NCBI RefSeq assembly: GCF_001517625.2
Contig: NZ_LN999823.1
Location: forward strand, 1-47,831
Origin: Clostridium sp. AT4
GTDB lineage: Bacteria > Bacillota > Clostridia > Lachnospirales > Lachnospiraceae
Direction of reading: 5' to 3'
DNA length: 47,831 nt
Positions 6,280-15,220 of this stretch are shown in pieces. Position 1 is the stretch's first letter; the number at the start of each line of letters is the position of its first letter. A program made the translations under genes and the position numbers. Under the pieces are notes generated by a model, which ran no database searches, was not told where the DNA came from, and saw only the letters and a list, made by a program, of their open reading frames with translations.

Positions 6280-7280
6280 TGAGTAATCTGATCCTGAAGG
6301 TTCTTTCCAAACGCCGCGTCCAGCCCGAACTTCCCTGCCTCTGTAGTAAGTCCGTTATTAACCAGATATTTAGCGAGCACCGTCTGGAAGGTGTCAGAGG
6401 TAACAACCTTTTCAACCATCTTCTGCACAATCGCATCCAGCAGGTCCTGTACCGTGGATTTCTTCCCGACCCCTGCGCCTGTAAGATCATGAGTGTCTAC
6501 CGCTGATACACTGGCTGCGGTACCATCAAATCCTGCTGATCCAGCCGCCTGCTCTGCGGCCTTCCTCGCCTCTTCACAGTAATACTGAGCATTGTCCGCC
6601 TCATCCCCATCTTCCACGCCACCAACTGCATACCGCTTGGACTGGTCTGAAAAATATTTAGCATTGTTCTTTTCAAAGCTTTCCCCGCCAATAGCCCAGC
6701 CCTGTGCCGTACTCGCTGCCTGTTCCGCTACTCCCTTCGCCGTCTGCGCATCAAGGACATACTGCCGGATAGCAGACATTACAGTAGCTTCTAGCTTCTC
6801 AAGTGTAATTTTCCCATCCGGAATATCCGCAGATACCTCTTTCCCATTCACATTCATTCGGATAACATCCGTACTTTTAAACGTGTATGTATCAATGAAC
6901 TTGGAGAGGGAAACTGTCTGTTTGCTTCCATCTGCCAGTTCCAGGACAAAATTATCTCCCTCCAGATAACAGTTAAGGGCAATCTTCTCCATGGCAGTAT
7001 CCTTTTCCACTTTGCTGCCATCGAACCGGGTAAACGTCATTACGCCGCTGTTCTCATTAAACTCAAAATTGATAAACACATTGGCAAGCTCCGTCTTTTC
7101 TGCTTTATCCTTGGATAAAACCACAATACGGTTATCCAACTCATTGATTCCACTTTCAATATGGTTCAGATTAACAGAATTGATCGGCGATTCAATACTG
7201 GGCTTATCTTTCCAAGTGTACGGGAAATAACTCTTTTCCATTTCAGTTGCCCGTTGTTTCATTCTGCTGAGAATCCCCAT
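5937..7280 (-). CDS. tail fibre / receptor-binding protein
   Basis: 447 aa. The N-terminus has a tail-attachment signature (YTWKDKPSIESPINSVNLNH, then IESGINELD) common in fibres of clostridial siphoviruses. Residues about 60-165 are beta-rich (GSKVEKDTA, LELADGSKQTVSL). A central stretch (165-250) has alpha-helical repeats with NAKYFSDQSKRYA and NAQYYCEEARKAA. The C-terminal 109 residues after QNSN (335-338) form the probable receptor-binding tip, ending in IWYASASW. The tip coding region lies in the predicted invertible segment, so host range may switch. The start overlaps the end of the preceding gene by 38 nt. Confidence 0.85.
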   Translation of the reverse strand: MGILSRMKQRATEMEKSYFPYTWKDKPSIESPINSVNLNHIESGINELDNRIVVLSKDKAEKTELANVFINFEFNENSGVMTFTRFDGSKVEKDTAMEKIALNCYLEGDNFVLELADGSKQTVSLSKFIDTYTFKSTDVIRMNVNGKEVSADIPDGKITLEKLEATVMSAIRQYVLDAQTAKGVAEQAASTAQGWAIGGESFEKNNAKYFSDQSKRYAVGGVEDGDEADNAQYYCEEARKAAEQAAGSAGFDGTAASVSAVDTHDLTGAGVGKKSTVQDLLDAIVQKMVEKVVTSDTFQTVLAKYLVNNGLTTEAGKFGLDAAFGKNLQDQITQQNSNITFEKTLDTSTLTLDANVAALSGNWMRLGHQVTVYAILNVGSNGIQRTQTFTKEIPSEFLPIHSAGFLLFNNADENKTFCAYVEQKGIRATEQAATPGIWYASASWSVR

Positions 7281-7461
7281 CTGTATTCCCTCCCTTCTTT
7301 ACGATCTCATCAAGCGGCCTGCCGGATTCCAGGATGGTCCCGATGGTGCTTACCTTCCTTGCCATTGCCAGACCCGTATACTGGAGACCGTCAACAAAAT
7401 CCATCACCATCTGCATATCCTTCTGGGAATAGACCAGCAGCTTCCCTTTATTTTCTGCCAT
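7243..7461 (-). CDS. small conserved protein upstream of the tail fibre
   Basis: 72 aa, function unknown. It begins MAENKGKLLVYSQKDMQMVM and ends in a polar tail (NTDGDSQQNETTGN). It overlaps the baseplate gene upstream by 14 nt and the fibre gene downstream by 38 nt, so all three are probably translationally coupled. No membrane segment or known motif. Likely a small structural or assembly partner of the baseplate/fibre. Confidence 0.65.
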   Translation of the reverse strand: MAENKGKLLVYSQKDMQMVMDFVDGLQYTGLAMARKVSTIGTILESGRPLDEIVKKGGNTDGDSQQNETTGN

Positions 7462-9523
7462 ACAAATCCTCCTTTATCTGCTCAAGTTCCCTCTGCTGCG
7501 CTGCAAAAGCTCCTGCAAGCAAAGGAATGAAATTCTGGTATCTAAGGGTCATATACCCATCATCCGGCTTTCGGCCAATCAGGGGGTAGTCCAGTCCCAA
7601 CTCCCGTAAAGCCTCTGCCACTTCCTGGGCATAGAATCCAATACCCGGAAGTCCTCCCTGCTTCGTCTTATAGGTAATGGGGCGCAGCCTAGAAATCAGT
7701 TTTCCTGCTGTTTCTGGGTCAATCCGTCTTGCTGCCCGTTTTAGACGTTTATCAGACCGCGACTCTCCTGCAACAGAGCTGTAGATGGAGCGACAGGAAA
7801 TATAGATGAATTGTGCCTCGCCTAAAAAATTGGAATCCCCATCACAATTAATTTTATCTGCTTCCAAGTGATTACAGTTAATCACATCCGCCCCGATCGA
7901 ACTGGTATTTGCAGTACCCCGAAGCTCCATACCAATTGCCACCAATTTACCGGCGGCATTCCATGTGAGATTCCCGTTAGCAGCACCGCCGGAGCCGTCT
8001 TCATTCACCCAGAAATTAGTGCCCTTCAGCACGAAATGGCCTGCTTCCATTACGATTTTAGAACCACTTTTATTTGCCTCCAGGTTGATCTTAGCCACCA
8101 GATCCCCTGCGCTGACCTTCTGCTCAATCTGTCCGGCCATCACCTTGATGGCCCCGGCAAGCTCCACCTCCTGCCCGGTCGCTCGCTTTACCTCTGCTTC
8201 AATTGCATCTGATACCACTTTCAGCTGGGCGGTTGTATTCTTCTCCACGTCAGAGAGTTTTACGGATACCTCTTCCACGCTGCGCACAATAACTGCGGTC
8301 TTTCCTTTGAGCTGTATAATTTCATTGGAGATTCCAAAGCTCTGCCCCTGCTGTTTTGTGCCCTTGGCCTGCATAGTATCCATCATTGCCTGGATCCCGC
8401 TCATGGTCCGATGCAGCACAAAGGTAGCTATCTCAGTATCGGTTGTAATGGCCCGTATGCCGTCCCCTGCCTCAATCCATGGCATGGCATACGATACAAT
8501 TTTTGCTGGGCGGTATGTCTTCCCAGCAATCAGATCATAGACGGACCATGCCAGCTTTGTAAGATCAGCGCTCCCCATGCCATAGGTTAAAAAATTCCCT
8601 TCTACCACATAAGCATTGCTGCCGGATCCCACTACTGCCCCGATATCTCCCTCCTCCTGCCGGATCTGGACACGGTCAATCCCATCAATAAGGTAATCCT
8701 CATATGTGATTGTCTTATAGTATTCCAGATCCTCCGCAGATTGCCAGCCAGACTGGGGGAATAGGTCATTTCCCGGATACAGCGTTTCAGATGGATAGAC
8801 ACCCGTGTTCTGCAGGCTTATATACGCCAGTGCGCCGGTCCGGTCAAAATGGCCGAACACTCCGTTGATCTCACAGATCGCCCGCAGTACATCCCTGCCG
8901 CACAGTGTTTCAGGATCAATGGTCTTACCGATCACCAGGTCATCATTTGGCAACTGTACAAACTTCTGGCTCACTCCGATGTAATCACACAGACTATCCC
9001 TCAGTTCCTTGAGGGTATGTACCGAGGATTCTTCCGGATACATGGCCTGATACCATCCTGATACATCGGTGTCAAATTTTTTCATGCGGTCATATGCGGT
9101 TATTTTCCGCTTCCTCCGGTCTGCCTGACGGATCACACTGTCCACAGTATAAATCCCATAAGCCATTGAGTAATCGCCTATGGATAATGTAGCCGTAAAC
9201 TCTTTTCCTTTTATATCGTCCTCTACGTCTGCTACTGTAAGCGTCAGTTTTGCAGACTCGCAGCTTCCCCAAACAATGTTATCGCCGGAGCTCAGGCTTT
9301 CGGTCAAACTCAAAGTCTCCGCACAAATGCGGTCCATCCCAATTGTAAGCCATGGACTTCCCGCATCTGCAGGGAACAAATCACCGGAAGGATATAAATC
9401 ATTGGAGGGATACAGGGTGTCCACATTCCGATTGAAGAATGACAGCTCCAACGTTCTTACTGTCTCCTCGCAGTTATTGTCTCCCCGGAATCTCTGCTTG
9501 ATTTCCTCTGCAATCTCTAACAC
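7448..9523 (-). CDS. baseplate/tail tip protein with C-terminal S74 intramolecular chaperone
   Basis: 691 aa starting at GTG behind GGGAGG. Residues 1-400 resemble prophage tail tip (Tal/baseplate hub) proteins, with LYPSNDLYPSGDLFP near residue 37 and a related LYPGNDLFP near 248. Residues 400-470 predict coiled coil. Residues about 470-590 are a beta-helix-like stalk. The C-terminus has the peptidase S74 chaperone pattern: SDKRLKRAARRI, RLRPITYK, GIGFYAQEVAEAL. S74 domains help trimerise the stalk and then cut themselves off at the Ser of SDKRLK, using the Ser-Lys dyad. It would sit at the distal tail and carry the fibre. Confidence 0.85.
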   Translation of the reverse strand: MLEIAEEIKQRFRGDNNCEETVRTLELSFFNRNVDTLYPSNDLYPSGDLFPADAGSPWLTIGMDRICAETLSLTESLSSGDNIVWGSCESAKLTLTVADVEDDIKGKEFTATLSIGDYSMAYGIYTVDSVIRQADRRKRKITAYDRMKKFDTDVSGWYQAMYPEESSVHTLKELRDSLCDYIGVSQKFVQLPNDDLVIGKTIDPETLCGRDVLRAICEINGVFGHFDRTGALAYISLQNTGVYPSETLYPGNDLFPQSGWQSAEDLEYYKTITYEDYLIDGIDRVQIRQEEGDIGAVVGSGSNAYVVEGNFLTYGMGSADLTKLAWSVYDLIAGKTYRPAKIVSYAMPWIEAGDGIRAITTDTEIATFVLHRTMSGIQAMMDTMQAKGTKQQGQSFGISNEIIQLKGKTAVIVRSVEEVSVKLSDVEKNTTAQLKVVSDAIEAEVKRATGQEVELAGAIKVMAGQIEQKVSAGDLVAKINLEANKSGSKIVMEAGHFVLKGTNFWVNEDGSGGAANGNLTWNAAGKLVAIGMELRGTANTSSIGADVINCNHLEADKINCDGDSNFLGEAQFIYISCRSIYSSVAGESRSDKRLKRAARRIDPETAGKLISRLRPITYKTKQGGLPGIGFYAQEVAEALRELGLDYPLIGRKPDDGYMTLRYQNFIPLLAGAFAAQQRELEQIKEDLYGRK

Positions 9524-9535
9524 TCCACCACCTCC

Positions 9536-9925
9536 CTAGTACTCAATCAACGCAATACGGATAGGGTTATACCGTATGTCTGTTCCGCTTGCATCATAAT
9601 ATGGGAATTGGATATCCGGTACATAAAACGTCCCTTTTGTATATGTGTTCGTTTCATCGTTCCAATACTCAACTTCCATGGTTACACGGTCAGGAAAATA
9701 GGACTGCATATCAATCTTGCTGTCCAAATGCATAAACGGCGTTGTCCACTCGATCTTGCTTCTGGTATGGGGGAGTACATTTCTATGAAGCCTTCCGTAA
9801 CCATCCTGGTAAGAATCCTCGTCCTGCTTCTGGTTCGGCGTGGCATTGTAGGAGCCATGTGCAATATATTTTTCCGGAAATATGCGGCCGTCAAACTTTA
9901 ACAGCCACCCCTGATATGCGGACAT
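9536..9925 (-). CDS. phage tail protein (DUF6711-like, distal tail region)
   Basis: 129 aa. Sequence features are AYQGWLLKFDG-IFP near the N-terminus, SKIEWTTPFMHLDSKIDM, and a C-terminal YNPIRIALIEY. This small single-domain protein recurs between the tape measure and the tail tip in clostridial siphoviruses, where a distal tail protein is expected. The family assignment rests on recall of that pattern and position. Confidence 0.65.
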   Translation of the reverse strand: MSAYQGWLLKFDGRIFPEKYIAHGSYNATPNQKQDEDSYQDGYGRLHRNVLPHTRSKIEWTTPFMHLDSKIDMQSYFPDRVTMEVEYWNDETNTYTKGTFYVPDIQFPYYDASGTDIRYNPIRIALIEY

Positions 9926-9984
9926 AATGTACTACCTCCTCATTTTTTACGCAAAGAAGCGGGACATCAAATGCCCCGCCGTAT

Positions 9985-12900
9985 TTAATAATCCAAGGCC
10001 AGCTGCCTCCCAGTCTGCTTTCTGTACTCACCAGCCCCGGATCTCCAAAGATCTACCACATCATCTTTATTGACTCCAGGCTTTGCTAAAATTGCCCTCA
10101 ACAGGTCATTCTGTTCTCGCAGCAGCTGATTCTGTTCCGTATTTGCCGCATATACGGCCGTTGCAATTCCATCCGTGATCTGGTCCTGATTTGCCACCGC
10201 AGACCTGCGGCCAAAACGTCCGATCATCTCCGGTCCTGCTTCATTGGCTATGAACAGCTCACCTCGATCTGGGAAGCCTCCAGCTGCAAAGGTTGGAACC
10301 TTACCCAGGCTGATCTTCCCGCCTTCATAGAGGGTTTGCCCCATAATGGTAACAGGATCGATAGTAAAGGTAAGTTTCTCATTCAGCCAGCTGGCGAATT
10401 TATTCCATAATGCCTTTACCCCCTCAATAGCTGCATCAAAGGATGATTCGAGGCCATCTTTAATACCAGATGAAACTCCTTTCCAGGTTTCTACCTTAAA
10501 CCATTTGGTAACATGGCTGTCCCACCAGTTCTTTACATCTGTATCCCACTGTCCCACCGTTTCCTGCCACTTTGTTTTCAGGCTGGTTTTAATGGATTCG
10601 TATAATTCGCTCCACTTCTGCAACGTAAACCATGGGGCTATATGCTCGTTGAACCACTGGTTCAGGGATTCGGTCCATTCTGGGAATGTTGCAGTAAAAC
10701 CACCTATGATTCCCTCCAGGATATACTGTCCATATATCTCCATATTTTTTGCTGGAGATGCGATACCAAAAATGGAACAGATCCCTTCTACAATCCAGTT
10801 AAACAGATCTACAATGGGTTCACTCAAAAAAGATACCCCTGCTGCAAGACCTGCTGCAAGACCTGCTGCAAGGCCTGCAATTATGTTTTCACCAAATTCA
10901 AGGAAATTGTCAGCCTGAAAGGCCTTATCAAAAAATCCCTTTGCCTTTTCCAAAAGAGAAGATGAAAAATCCCAGTTAAAGAGAGTATCTCCGATCCCTT
11001 TCCAGAGTTTTGTGACCCATTCGCCACCCTGAACTGTATCAATCACAAGGGCGACAATAGCGCCAACCAAGGCTCCTATAGGGCCGCCAAGAAATGCACC
11101 TATACCTGCACCCTCTGCAATCAATAAGCCCTCTCCCATTGCGTTTAGTACGCTCTGACCGAAATTTTCACGGATAAACGTGTCAATGGCATCAATTATC
11201 TCTTTGCCGAGTACATCTACAGCAGGCCCCCAGCCGCCAACCAAAGAAATCCGCTTAATTTCAGTAAGTAAGATTTCCTTTATACCTAAAGAAATAGCAT
11301 TAATCTTAAGCTGTATATCTTCCAAAGTGACTTTTTTCAGCTTTTCTTTTAACAACTTGACGAGGAAAGATGTAAGATTGAATCCGAAGGCGACCTTCAA
11401 AATTTTCTTAATCAGCAGCACACCAATAATAATCCCGACCGTTTCAATCTCAAGATTGCCTAAAAACTCCAGCATTCCGGCAATTACCTGGCTCCAATCC
11501 ACATTCTCTAATGCTGTATCAAGTGTTTCCCACAGCCCAAAAACCCAGACATTAATACTTTCTGCAAAAGAAGCAAAATCAAATGTTCTAAAGAATTCAT
11601 TAATACTGCTTGCAATGGAAAGTCCCAAATTCGTCCAGTCAAAGTCAGATCCAAAAGCCAGCGCAAGATAAATAGCCGTATTTAAGGCACTTGCTATTGC
11701 TACTCCTACCTCACCAAACAGCTCCGGAGAAATAAGCCCATTTAAGAATCGGGCAAAGCCACTTCCAAACCCTCTTGCTGATTCATACGCTTCATTCCAG
11801 TTGACACTGCGAAGAGAGTCTGTAATGGCAGCTCCAATATAAGCACCAACGGAATAATAGTCCCCAGCCTTAAACGCATCAATGATCTTACTGGATATCA
11901 GATCCGCCTGAGCCTGTACATTTTCCATTCCCAGATCCAAATCCTCAAGGATTCCTCCTCCGCCACCAACTCCACCGCCTCCAGATCCACGGTTGGAGCT
12001 TAAGTTGTTCAGCTCATCGAACTTGGCAAGCTGCCGGTTGAGTTCCTTGGCTGATCCCGCAGCGCTTCCCATGTTGTCTGCGATCTGCCCGGAAGATCCG
12101 GCAGCCGAATCCATGGAACCGGATACCCCTCCGGCGTTTCCGGATGCATCACCGAAAATGGCTTCTGTAAATGCCTTAAAATAGTTAGCCAATGTCTGGA
12201 GCTTCTCCAAAATCGCATTGATTACGGTAATAACCGGGGTAAATACATTGATAAGACCCTGTCCAATAGTTGCCTTTAAGGACTCAAACTGCAGCTGGAG
12301 GACCCGCACCTGATTGGCCCAGGAATTGCTTGTCCGGGCAAAGTCACCGGAAGCATCCGACAGCTGGGACATGACAAACCGGTATCGGAGCAGTACCTTC
12401 TCCTGCTCGGTCATCTTATTGGTTGTCTTTCCAAGCCCCTCATTCAGTGCGTATTGGTCAAGGGCCGTCTGAGTCATAACCACGCCCAGGTCCTTTAAGC
12501 TTTCTGTTTCTCCCGTAAAGATTGATTTCAGCTTCGTGTAAGCCTCATCCTGAGACAGATTGTAAAAGGATGCTACATCACCGGTAAGCCCCGTGATCGC
12601 AGCCGACATCTCATAGCCTGCATTTCCCGCGATCCCGAAGGATTTTGCCATCGCGCCGTAGGTACCCATATACTTTTTAGCCATCGTCTCCGACAGACCA
12701 AACGATTTTGCCGCGTCTTTCGCAAAAGCGTCCACCCTGCCGGACATGGAGCCAAAGGTCACATCTACAACGTTTTGTACTTCCGCCAGATTGCTTCCCA
12801 GATCAATACAGGATTTTCCAAATGCCACGATTGCTCCAATACTTAATACCGAAGCAACCACAGCCCCTACCTTCTTCCATGATTGGGAAATCCTGGCTGT

Positions 12901-13041
12901 CTGACGTTCTATCCGGTCTGCCACCTGGGATGTCTGGGCCCTTACCTTTTCCATCTGCTCCCTGTAAGGCTTCGTATATGCTTCAATGATAACCTTTAAT
13001 TTCTCCAGAGTAATCCCACTTCCGTCCGTTGTCCTCACCAC
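9985..13041 (-). CDS. phage tail tape measure protein
   Basis: 1018 aa, the longest gene, right after the tail chaperones. The N-terminus is a coiled coil (YREQMEKVRAQTSQVADRI) followed by the tape measure core motif FGKSCIDLGSNLAEVQNVVD. The middle has Gly-rich linkers (GSGGGGVGGGGG about residue 355) and hydrophobic helices (LLIAEGAGIGAFLGGPIGAL). The C-terminus has FAAGGFPDRGELFIANEAGP, found in many Firmicutes tape measures. It sets tail length and is ejected with the DNA; at about 0.15 nm per residue the tail would be near 150 nm. Start is GTG. A 36-bp tandem repeat lies inside (10841-10876). Confidence 0.95.
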   Translation of the reverse strand: MVRTTDGSGITLEKLKVIIEAYTKPYREQMEKVRAQTSQVADRIERQTARISQSWKKVGAVVASVLSIGAIVAFGKSCIDLGSNLAEVQNVVDVTFGSMSGRVDAFAKDAAKSFGLSETMAKKYMGTYGAMAKSFGIAGNAGYEMSAAITGLTGDVASFYNLSQDEAYTKLKSIFTGETESLKDLGVVMTQTALDQYALNEGLGKTTNKMTEQEKVLLRYRFVMSQLSDASGDFARTSNSWANQVRVLQLQFESLKATIGQGLINVFTPVITVINAILEKLQTLANYFKAFTEAIFGDASGNAGGVSGSMDSAAGSSGQIADNMGSAAGSAKELNRQLAKFDELNNLSSNRGSGGGGVGGGGGILEDLDLGMENVQAQADLISSKIIDAFKAGDYYSVGAYIGAAITDSLRSVNWNEAYESARGFGSGFARFLNGLISPELFGEVGVAIASALNTAIYLALAFGSDFDWTNLGLSIASSINEFFRTFDFASFAESINVWVFGLWETLDTALENVDWSQVIAGMLEFLGNLEIETVGIIIGVLLIKKILKVAFGFNLTSFLVKLLKEKLKKVTLEDIQLKINAISLGIKEILLTEIKRISLVGGWGPAVDVLGKEIIDAIDTFIRENFGQSVLNAMGEGLLIAEGAGIGAFLGGPIGALVGAIVALVIDTVQGGEWVTKLWKGIGDTLFNWDFSSSLLEKAKGFFDKAFQADNFLEFGENIIAGLAAGLAAGLAAGVSFLSEPIVDLFNWIVEGICSIFGIASPAKNMEIYGQYILEGIIGGFTATFPEWTESLNQWFNEHIAPWFTLQKWSELYESIKTSLKTKWQETVGQWDTDVKNWWDSHVTKWFKVETWKGVSSGIKDGLESSFDAAIEGVKALWNKFASWLNEKLTFTIDPVTIMGQTLYEGGKISLGKVPTFAAGGFPDRGELFIANEAGPEMIGRFGRRSAVANQDQITDGIATAVYAANTEQNQLLREQNDLLRAILAKPGVNKDDVVDLWRSGAGEYRKQTGRQLALDY
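10841..10876. repeat. 12-bp tandem repeat inside the tape measure gene
   Basis: GCTGCAAGACCT occurs three times head to tail (third copy GCTGCAAGGCCT), encoding GLAA repeats on the minus strand. Copy number change would add or remove four residues per unit without a frameshift. Confidence 0.8.
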
Positions 13042-13059
13042 CTTTCCTGTCTGTTTTTC

Positions 13060-13506
13060 TCAACACAGGCCCTGCCTGCGCATTTCATTGTACCTTGCGG
13101 CATATTCCTTTCGGGACGCCCTTGCCCGCTCCAGCTGCTCCTTCTTCTGCTGTTCCTCCCACGTCCTCTGTTCCCCGGCAAACAGCTCTGGATATACCTC
13201 CCAGGTATGGGGGATATGGATTTCATCCTTATCATCAAACAGCTTCTGCATATGGAGCCCGATCAGGGAAGCGGTCTGGAACCGGGCAGAAATACGCTCC
13301 TTCATCCGGCTCCGCTCCCTCCGTGCATAAGATTCCATCAGGTCGCGGATCTCCCCGACCGAATAACACCAAAAGTCATCCGGCCGGATTCCACAGTCCA
13401 GGGCGATAGGATACAGTTCCCAGACCAGATCCGTCAGGGTTACAGGTTGATCTTTGCGTCCTCCAGCTTCTCCTGTACTTCCTCCCTCTGGTTCTCCGTA
13501 AAAAAA
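13060..13506 (-). CDS. tail assembly chaperone, frameshift extension (GT-like)
   Basis: This frame has no good independent start at its beginning but is open from the slippery T7 run (13506) to 13060. A -1 slip in the upstream gene would make a 276-aa fusion: 130 residues of the G-like protein, a Gly-rich linker (GEPEGGSTGEAGG), then a T domain with TLTDLVWELYPIALDCGI and RPDDFW-YSVGEIRDLM, the pattern seen in GT-type extensions, and a charged coiled-coil end. As in phage lambda, a G:GT ratio would be set by the slip and help load the tape measure. An internal ATG at 13338 is a less likely start. Confidence 0.75.
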   Translation of the reverse strand, partial: FFYGEPEGGSTGEAGGRKDQPVTLTDLVWELYPIALDCGIRPDDFWCYSVGEIRDLMESYARRERSRMKERISARFQTASLIGLHMQKLFDDKDEIHIPHTWEVYPELFAGEQRTWEEQQKKEQLERARASRKEYAARYNEMRRQGLC

Positions 13507-13889
13507 CCGCTTACGATCAGGATATCCATGATAACATCTGCAAACAGCGTGATCTGGGTACCACCTTCTTCCACATACTGATCGAACATGGACTGCAGGT
13601 GCTTAAGCTTTAATCCATGGCTCCAGGGGATGGCCGCCATCTGGATCACAGTGAGCATAATCCCAAGAGGTGGGATATCACTGCCGCCGGTAAGCAGGGA
13701 GAGAAGGTTTGTCCTGTACTTTTCCTCCAGCTTACAAACCTGGGCAGTTGTGAGCTTAAGCTTTAACTCATTTTCCCCCACCTTCCAGTACGCAAAGGGG
13801 CGTTTCCTGGTTTTAATCTCCTCCATGGTTTCTACCTTGTTTTTGCCTTCGTTCTCCAGTTCCTCATCCATACCAAATAACTGTGACAT
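13440..13889 (-). CDS. tail assembly chaperone (G-like)
   Basis: 149 aa. Core sequence: RKRPFAYWKVGENELKLKLT, CKLEEKYRTNLLSLL and IQMAAIPWSHGLKLKHLQSM, with a helical C-terminus. It lies between tail tube and tape measure, where siphoviruses encode their tail chaperones. Codons 129-130 are TTT-TTT preceded by T, a perfect -1 slippery site that leads into the downstream frame. Function by position and by the frameshift arrangement. Confidence 0.75.
   Translation of the reverse strand: MSQLFGMDEELENEGKNKVETMEEIKTRKRPFAYWKVGENELKLKLTTAQVCKLEEKYRTNLLSLLTGGSDIPPLGIMLTVIQMAAIPWSHGLKLKHLQSMFDQYVEEGGTQITLFADVIMDILIVSGFFTENQREEVQEKLEDAKINL
13500..13506 (-). promoter_or_regulatory. programmed -1 ribosomal frameshift site (T TTT TTT)
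   Basis: Seven Ts on the mRNA strand in frame GGT-TTT-TTT-ACG of the chaperone gene. A -1 slip gives TTT-TTT-TAC and enters the overlapping frame that runs to 13060. Frame phases were checked by coordinate arithmetic (13889 and 13338 frames). Confidence 0.7.
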
Positions 13890-13911
13890 ATTGCGTTTCC
13901 TCCTCTTTCTT

Positions 13912-14325
13912 TTATACCGGATCAGTTACTTTTAAATCACTCTGCAGCGAAATTGACAAATTGAACTCAATCACGCCATTTACTCCGCCTCCGGTCCTCT
14001 TGACCGAAACCTGCCCGTCAAATTCAGTTTCCGTACCATCAAGCAGTGTTTCCTTGAATGACAGCACTTCCCCGGAATTTTGGGCGGCCCTCATAACACG
14101 GTATGGGCAGTCTGCCTTTGAATTGTCATATTTGAATTTGTAAGTCAGATCCCCCGCATCACCGATCCCATTCTCATACTGATGAACTTTATCCGTAAGG
14201 CAGGTATTCTGCACCTTTTCAGGCTCAATACCCATTTCCGGGATTTCCTTCAGGCCGGGAAGGTCTTTATACTCTTCCTCAGAATCTTTCTTTTTGTATC
14301 CCAGTTTTGATCCGTTTGCCAGCAT
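13912..14325 (-). CDS. phage major tail (tube) protein
   Basis: 137 aa from the ATG at 14325, which has GAGGTGA upstream; an in-frame GTG at 14334 overlaps that site. Start reads MLANGSKLGYK, then LPGLKEIPEMGIEPEKV, a typical tail tube opening in Firmicutes siphoviruses, and a beta-rich C-terminal half with SGEVLSFKETLLDGTETEFDG. It polymerises into the tail tube around the tape measure. Placed directly upstream of the chaperone pair, as expected. Confidence 0.82.
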   Translation of the reverse strand: MLANGSKLGYKKKDSEEEYKDLPGLKEIPEMGIEPEKVQNTCLTDKVHQYENGIGDAGDLTYKFKYDNSKADCPYRVMRAAQNSGEVLSFKETLLDGTETEFDGQVSVKRTGGGVNGVIEFNLSISLQSDLKVTDPV

Positions 14326-14342
14326 ACATTTCACCTCATTTC

Positions 14343-14702
14343 TTATGCCATATGGTAGACCTGTCCGGTCTCCACATCAATAATCATCTCGTATCTCATC
14401 TGCTTATGCTTCATTCCGCTGGGATCATCCACATCCTGGCACTGCGTCCTCTTTAATCCCAGCACAGCGATTGCGGCATCCACAGCTACGGCAGCAGCGG
14501 AAGTACTTTTCCTGTTCCAGATGTCAATCCGGTACCGCACATACGCCTTCTGCTCTTTCATATCCGTGTACTCAATCACCCGGTTATCTTCCTCCATATA
14601 CTGAATCGCAAGATCCTGCTCCCAGTTTTTCGGGTAACAGTCCGTTACATTCTTCGATACTGCAAGCAGGGCCTGATATACCTGATCTTTTACGTTAATC
14701 AT
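14343..14702 (-). CDS. tail completion / tail terminator-like protein
   Basis: 119 aa, with KDQVYQALL near the start and a central YVRYRIDIWNRKSTSAAAVA segment followed by KRTQCQDVDDPSGMKHKQMR. The IDIW and MKHKQMRYE patterns resemble phage tail completion/minor capsid proteins that cap the tail at the head-proximal end. It lies between the gp10-like and tail tube genes, where such a terminator protein is expected. It overlaps the preceding stop by 4 nt. Confidence 0.65.
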   Translation of the reverse strand: MINVKDQVYQALLAVSKNVTDCYPKNWEQDLAIQYMEEDNRVIEYTDMKEQKAYVRYRIDIWNRKSTSAAAVAVDAAIAVLGLKRTQCQDVDDPSGMKHKQMRYEMIIDVETGQVYHMA

Positions 14703-15220
14703 TTGCTTTCCTTTCTCAGTTCTCTCGCAATATGGTTCTGCATATTGCGCACAATACGTTCCTCATTATCTTTCAGGGCCGGATACATAAAGGGCTGTGC
14801 CGGCTGGCCCGTACACTGGTAGAAACGTCCATTCGGCGTATCCAGATAGAACCAGTGGTACCGCTCTGCCGTTTCTTTGTCTATCTGGCTTTCATGGATC
14901 CACCAGGGAGACTGGCTGTAAGCCGGGGAAACGGCAGGGGAAATCCCGGCATGGTCTGCCTCTCCCTTTGGGCCAGTACCAAATTCCACATACGGGGCAT
15001 ATGCTTTGTTGGTATATACCGCCCCTACAACCCGGTCATCCACACGCTGGACACTGGACCGGATGCTGTTCCTTAGCTCCCCCTGGCTTACCGGGCAGAG
15101 CAGTTTCGCCGCTGCCTGTACGTGCTTCAGCTGATTTTTTACAATTCTCTCCATCTGCTGGTCTGCAATCTGCTCCAACGTCGCAAATTTCCGTCCTAAT
15201 TCCTTGTGGCCTTCGATCAT
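14699..15220 (-). CDS. HK97 gp10-like tail component
   Basis: 173 aa. Recognisable HK97-gp10 elements: CPVSQGELRNSIRSSV (about residues 42-57), then VGAVYTNKAYAPYVEFGTGP, and near the C-terminus GQPAQPFMYPALKDNEERIV. The P--G-LR-SI, YA-YVEFGTG and PAQPFM-PA-- signature is diagnostic. These proteins join the head-tail interface during neck assembly. Confidence 0.9.
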   Translation of the reverse strand: MIEGHKELGRKFATLEQIADQQMERIVKNQLKHVQAAAKLLCPVSQGELRNSIRSSVQRVDDRVVGAVYTNKAYAPYVEFGTGPKGEADHAGISPAVSPAYSQSPWWIHESQIDKETAERYHWFYLDTPNGRFYQCTGQPAQPFMYPALKDNEERIVRNMQNHIARELRKESK

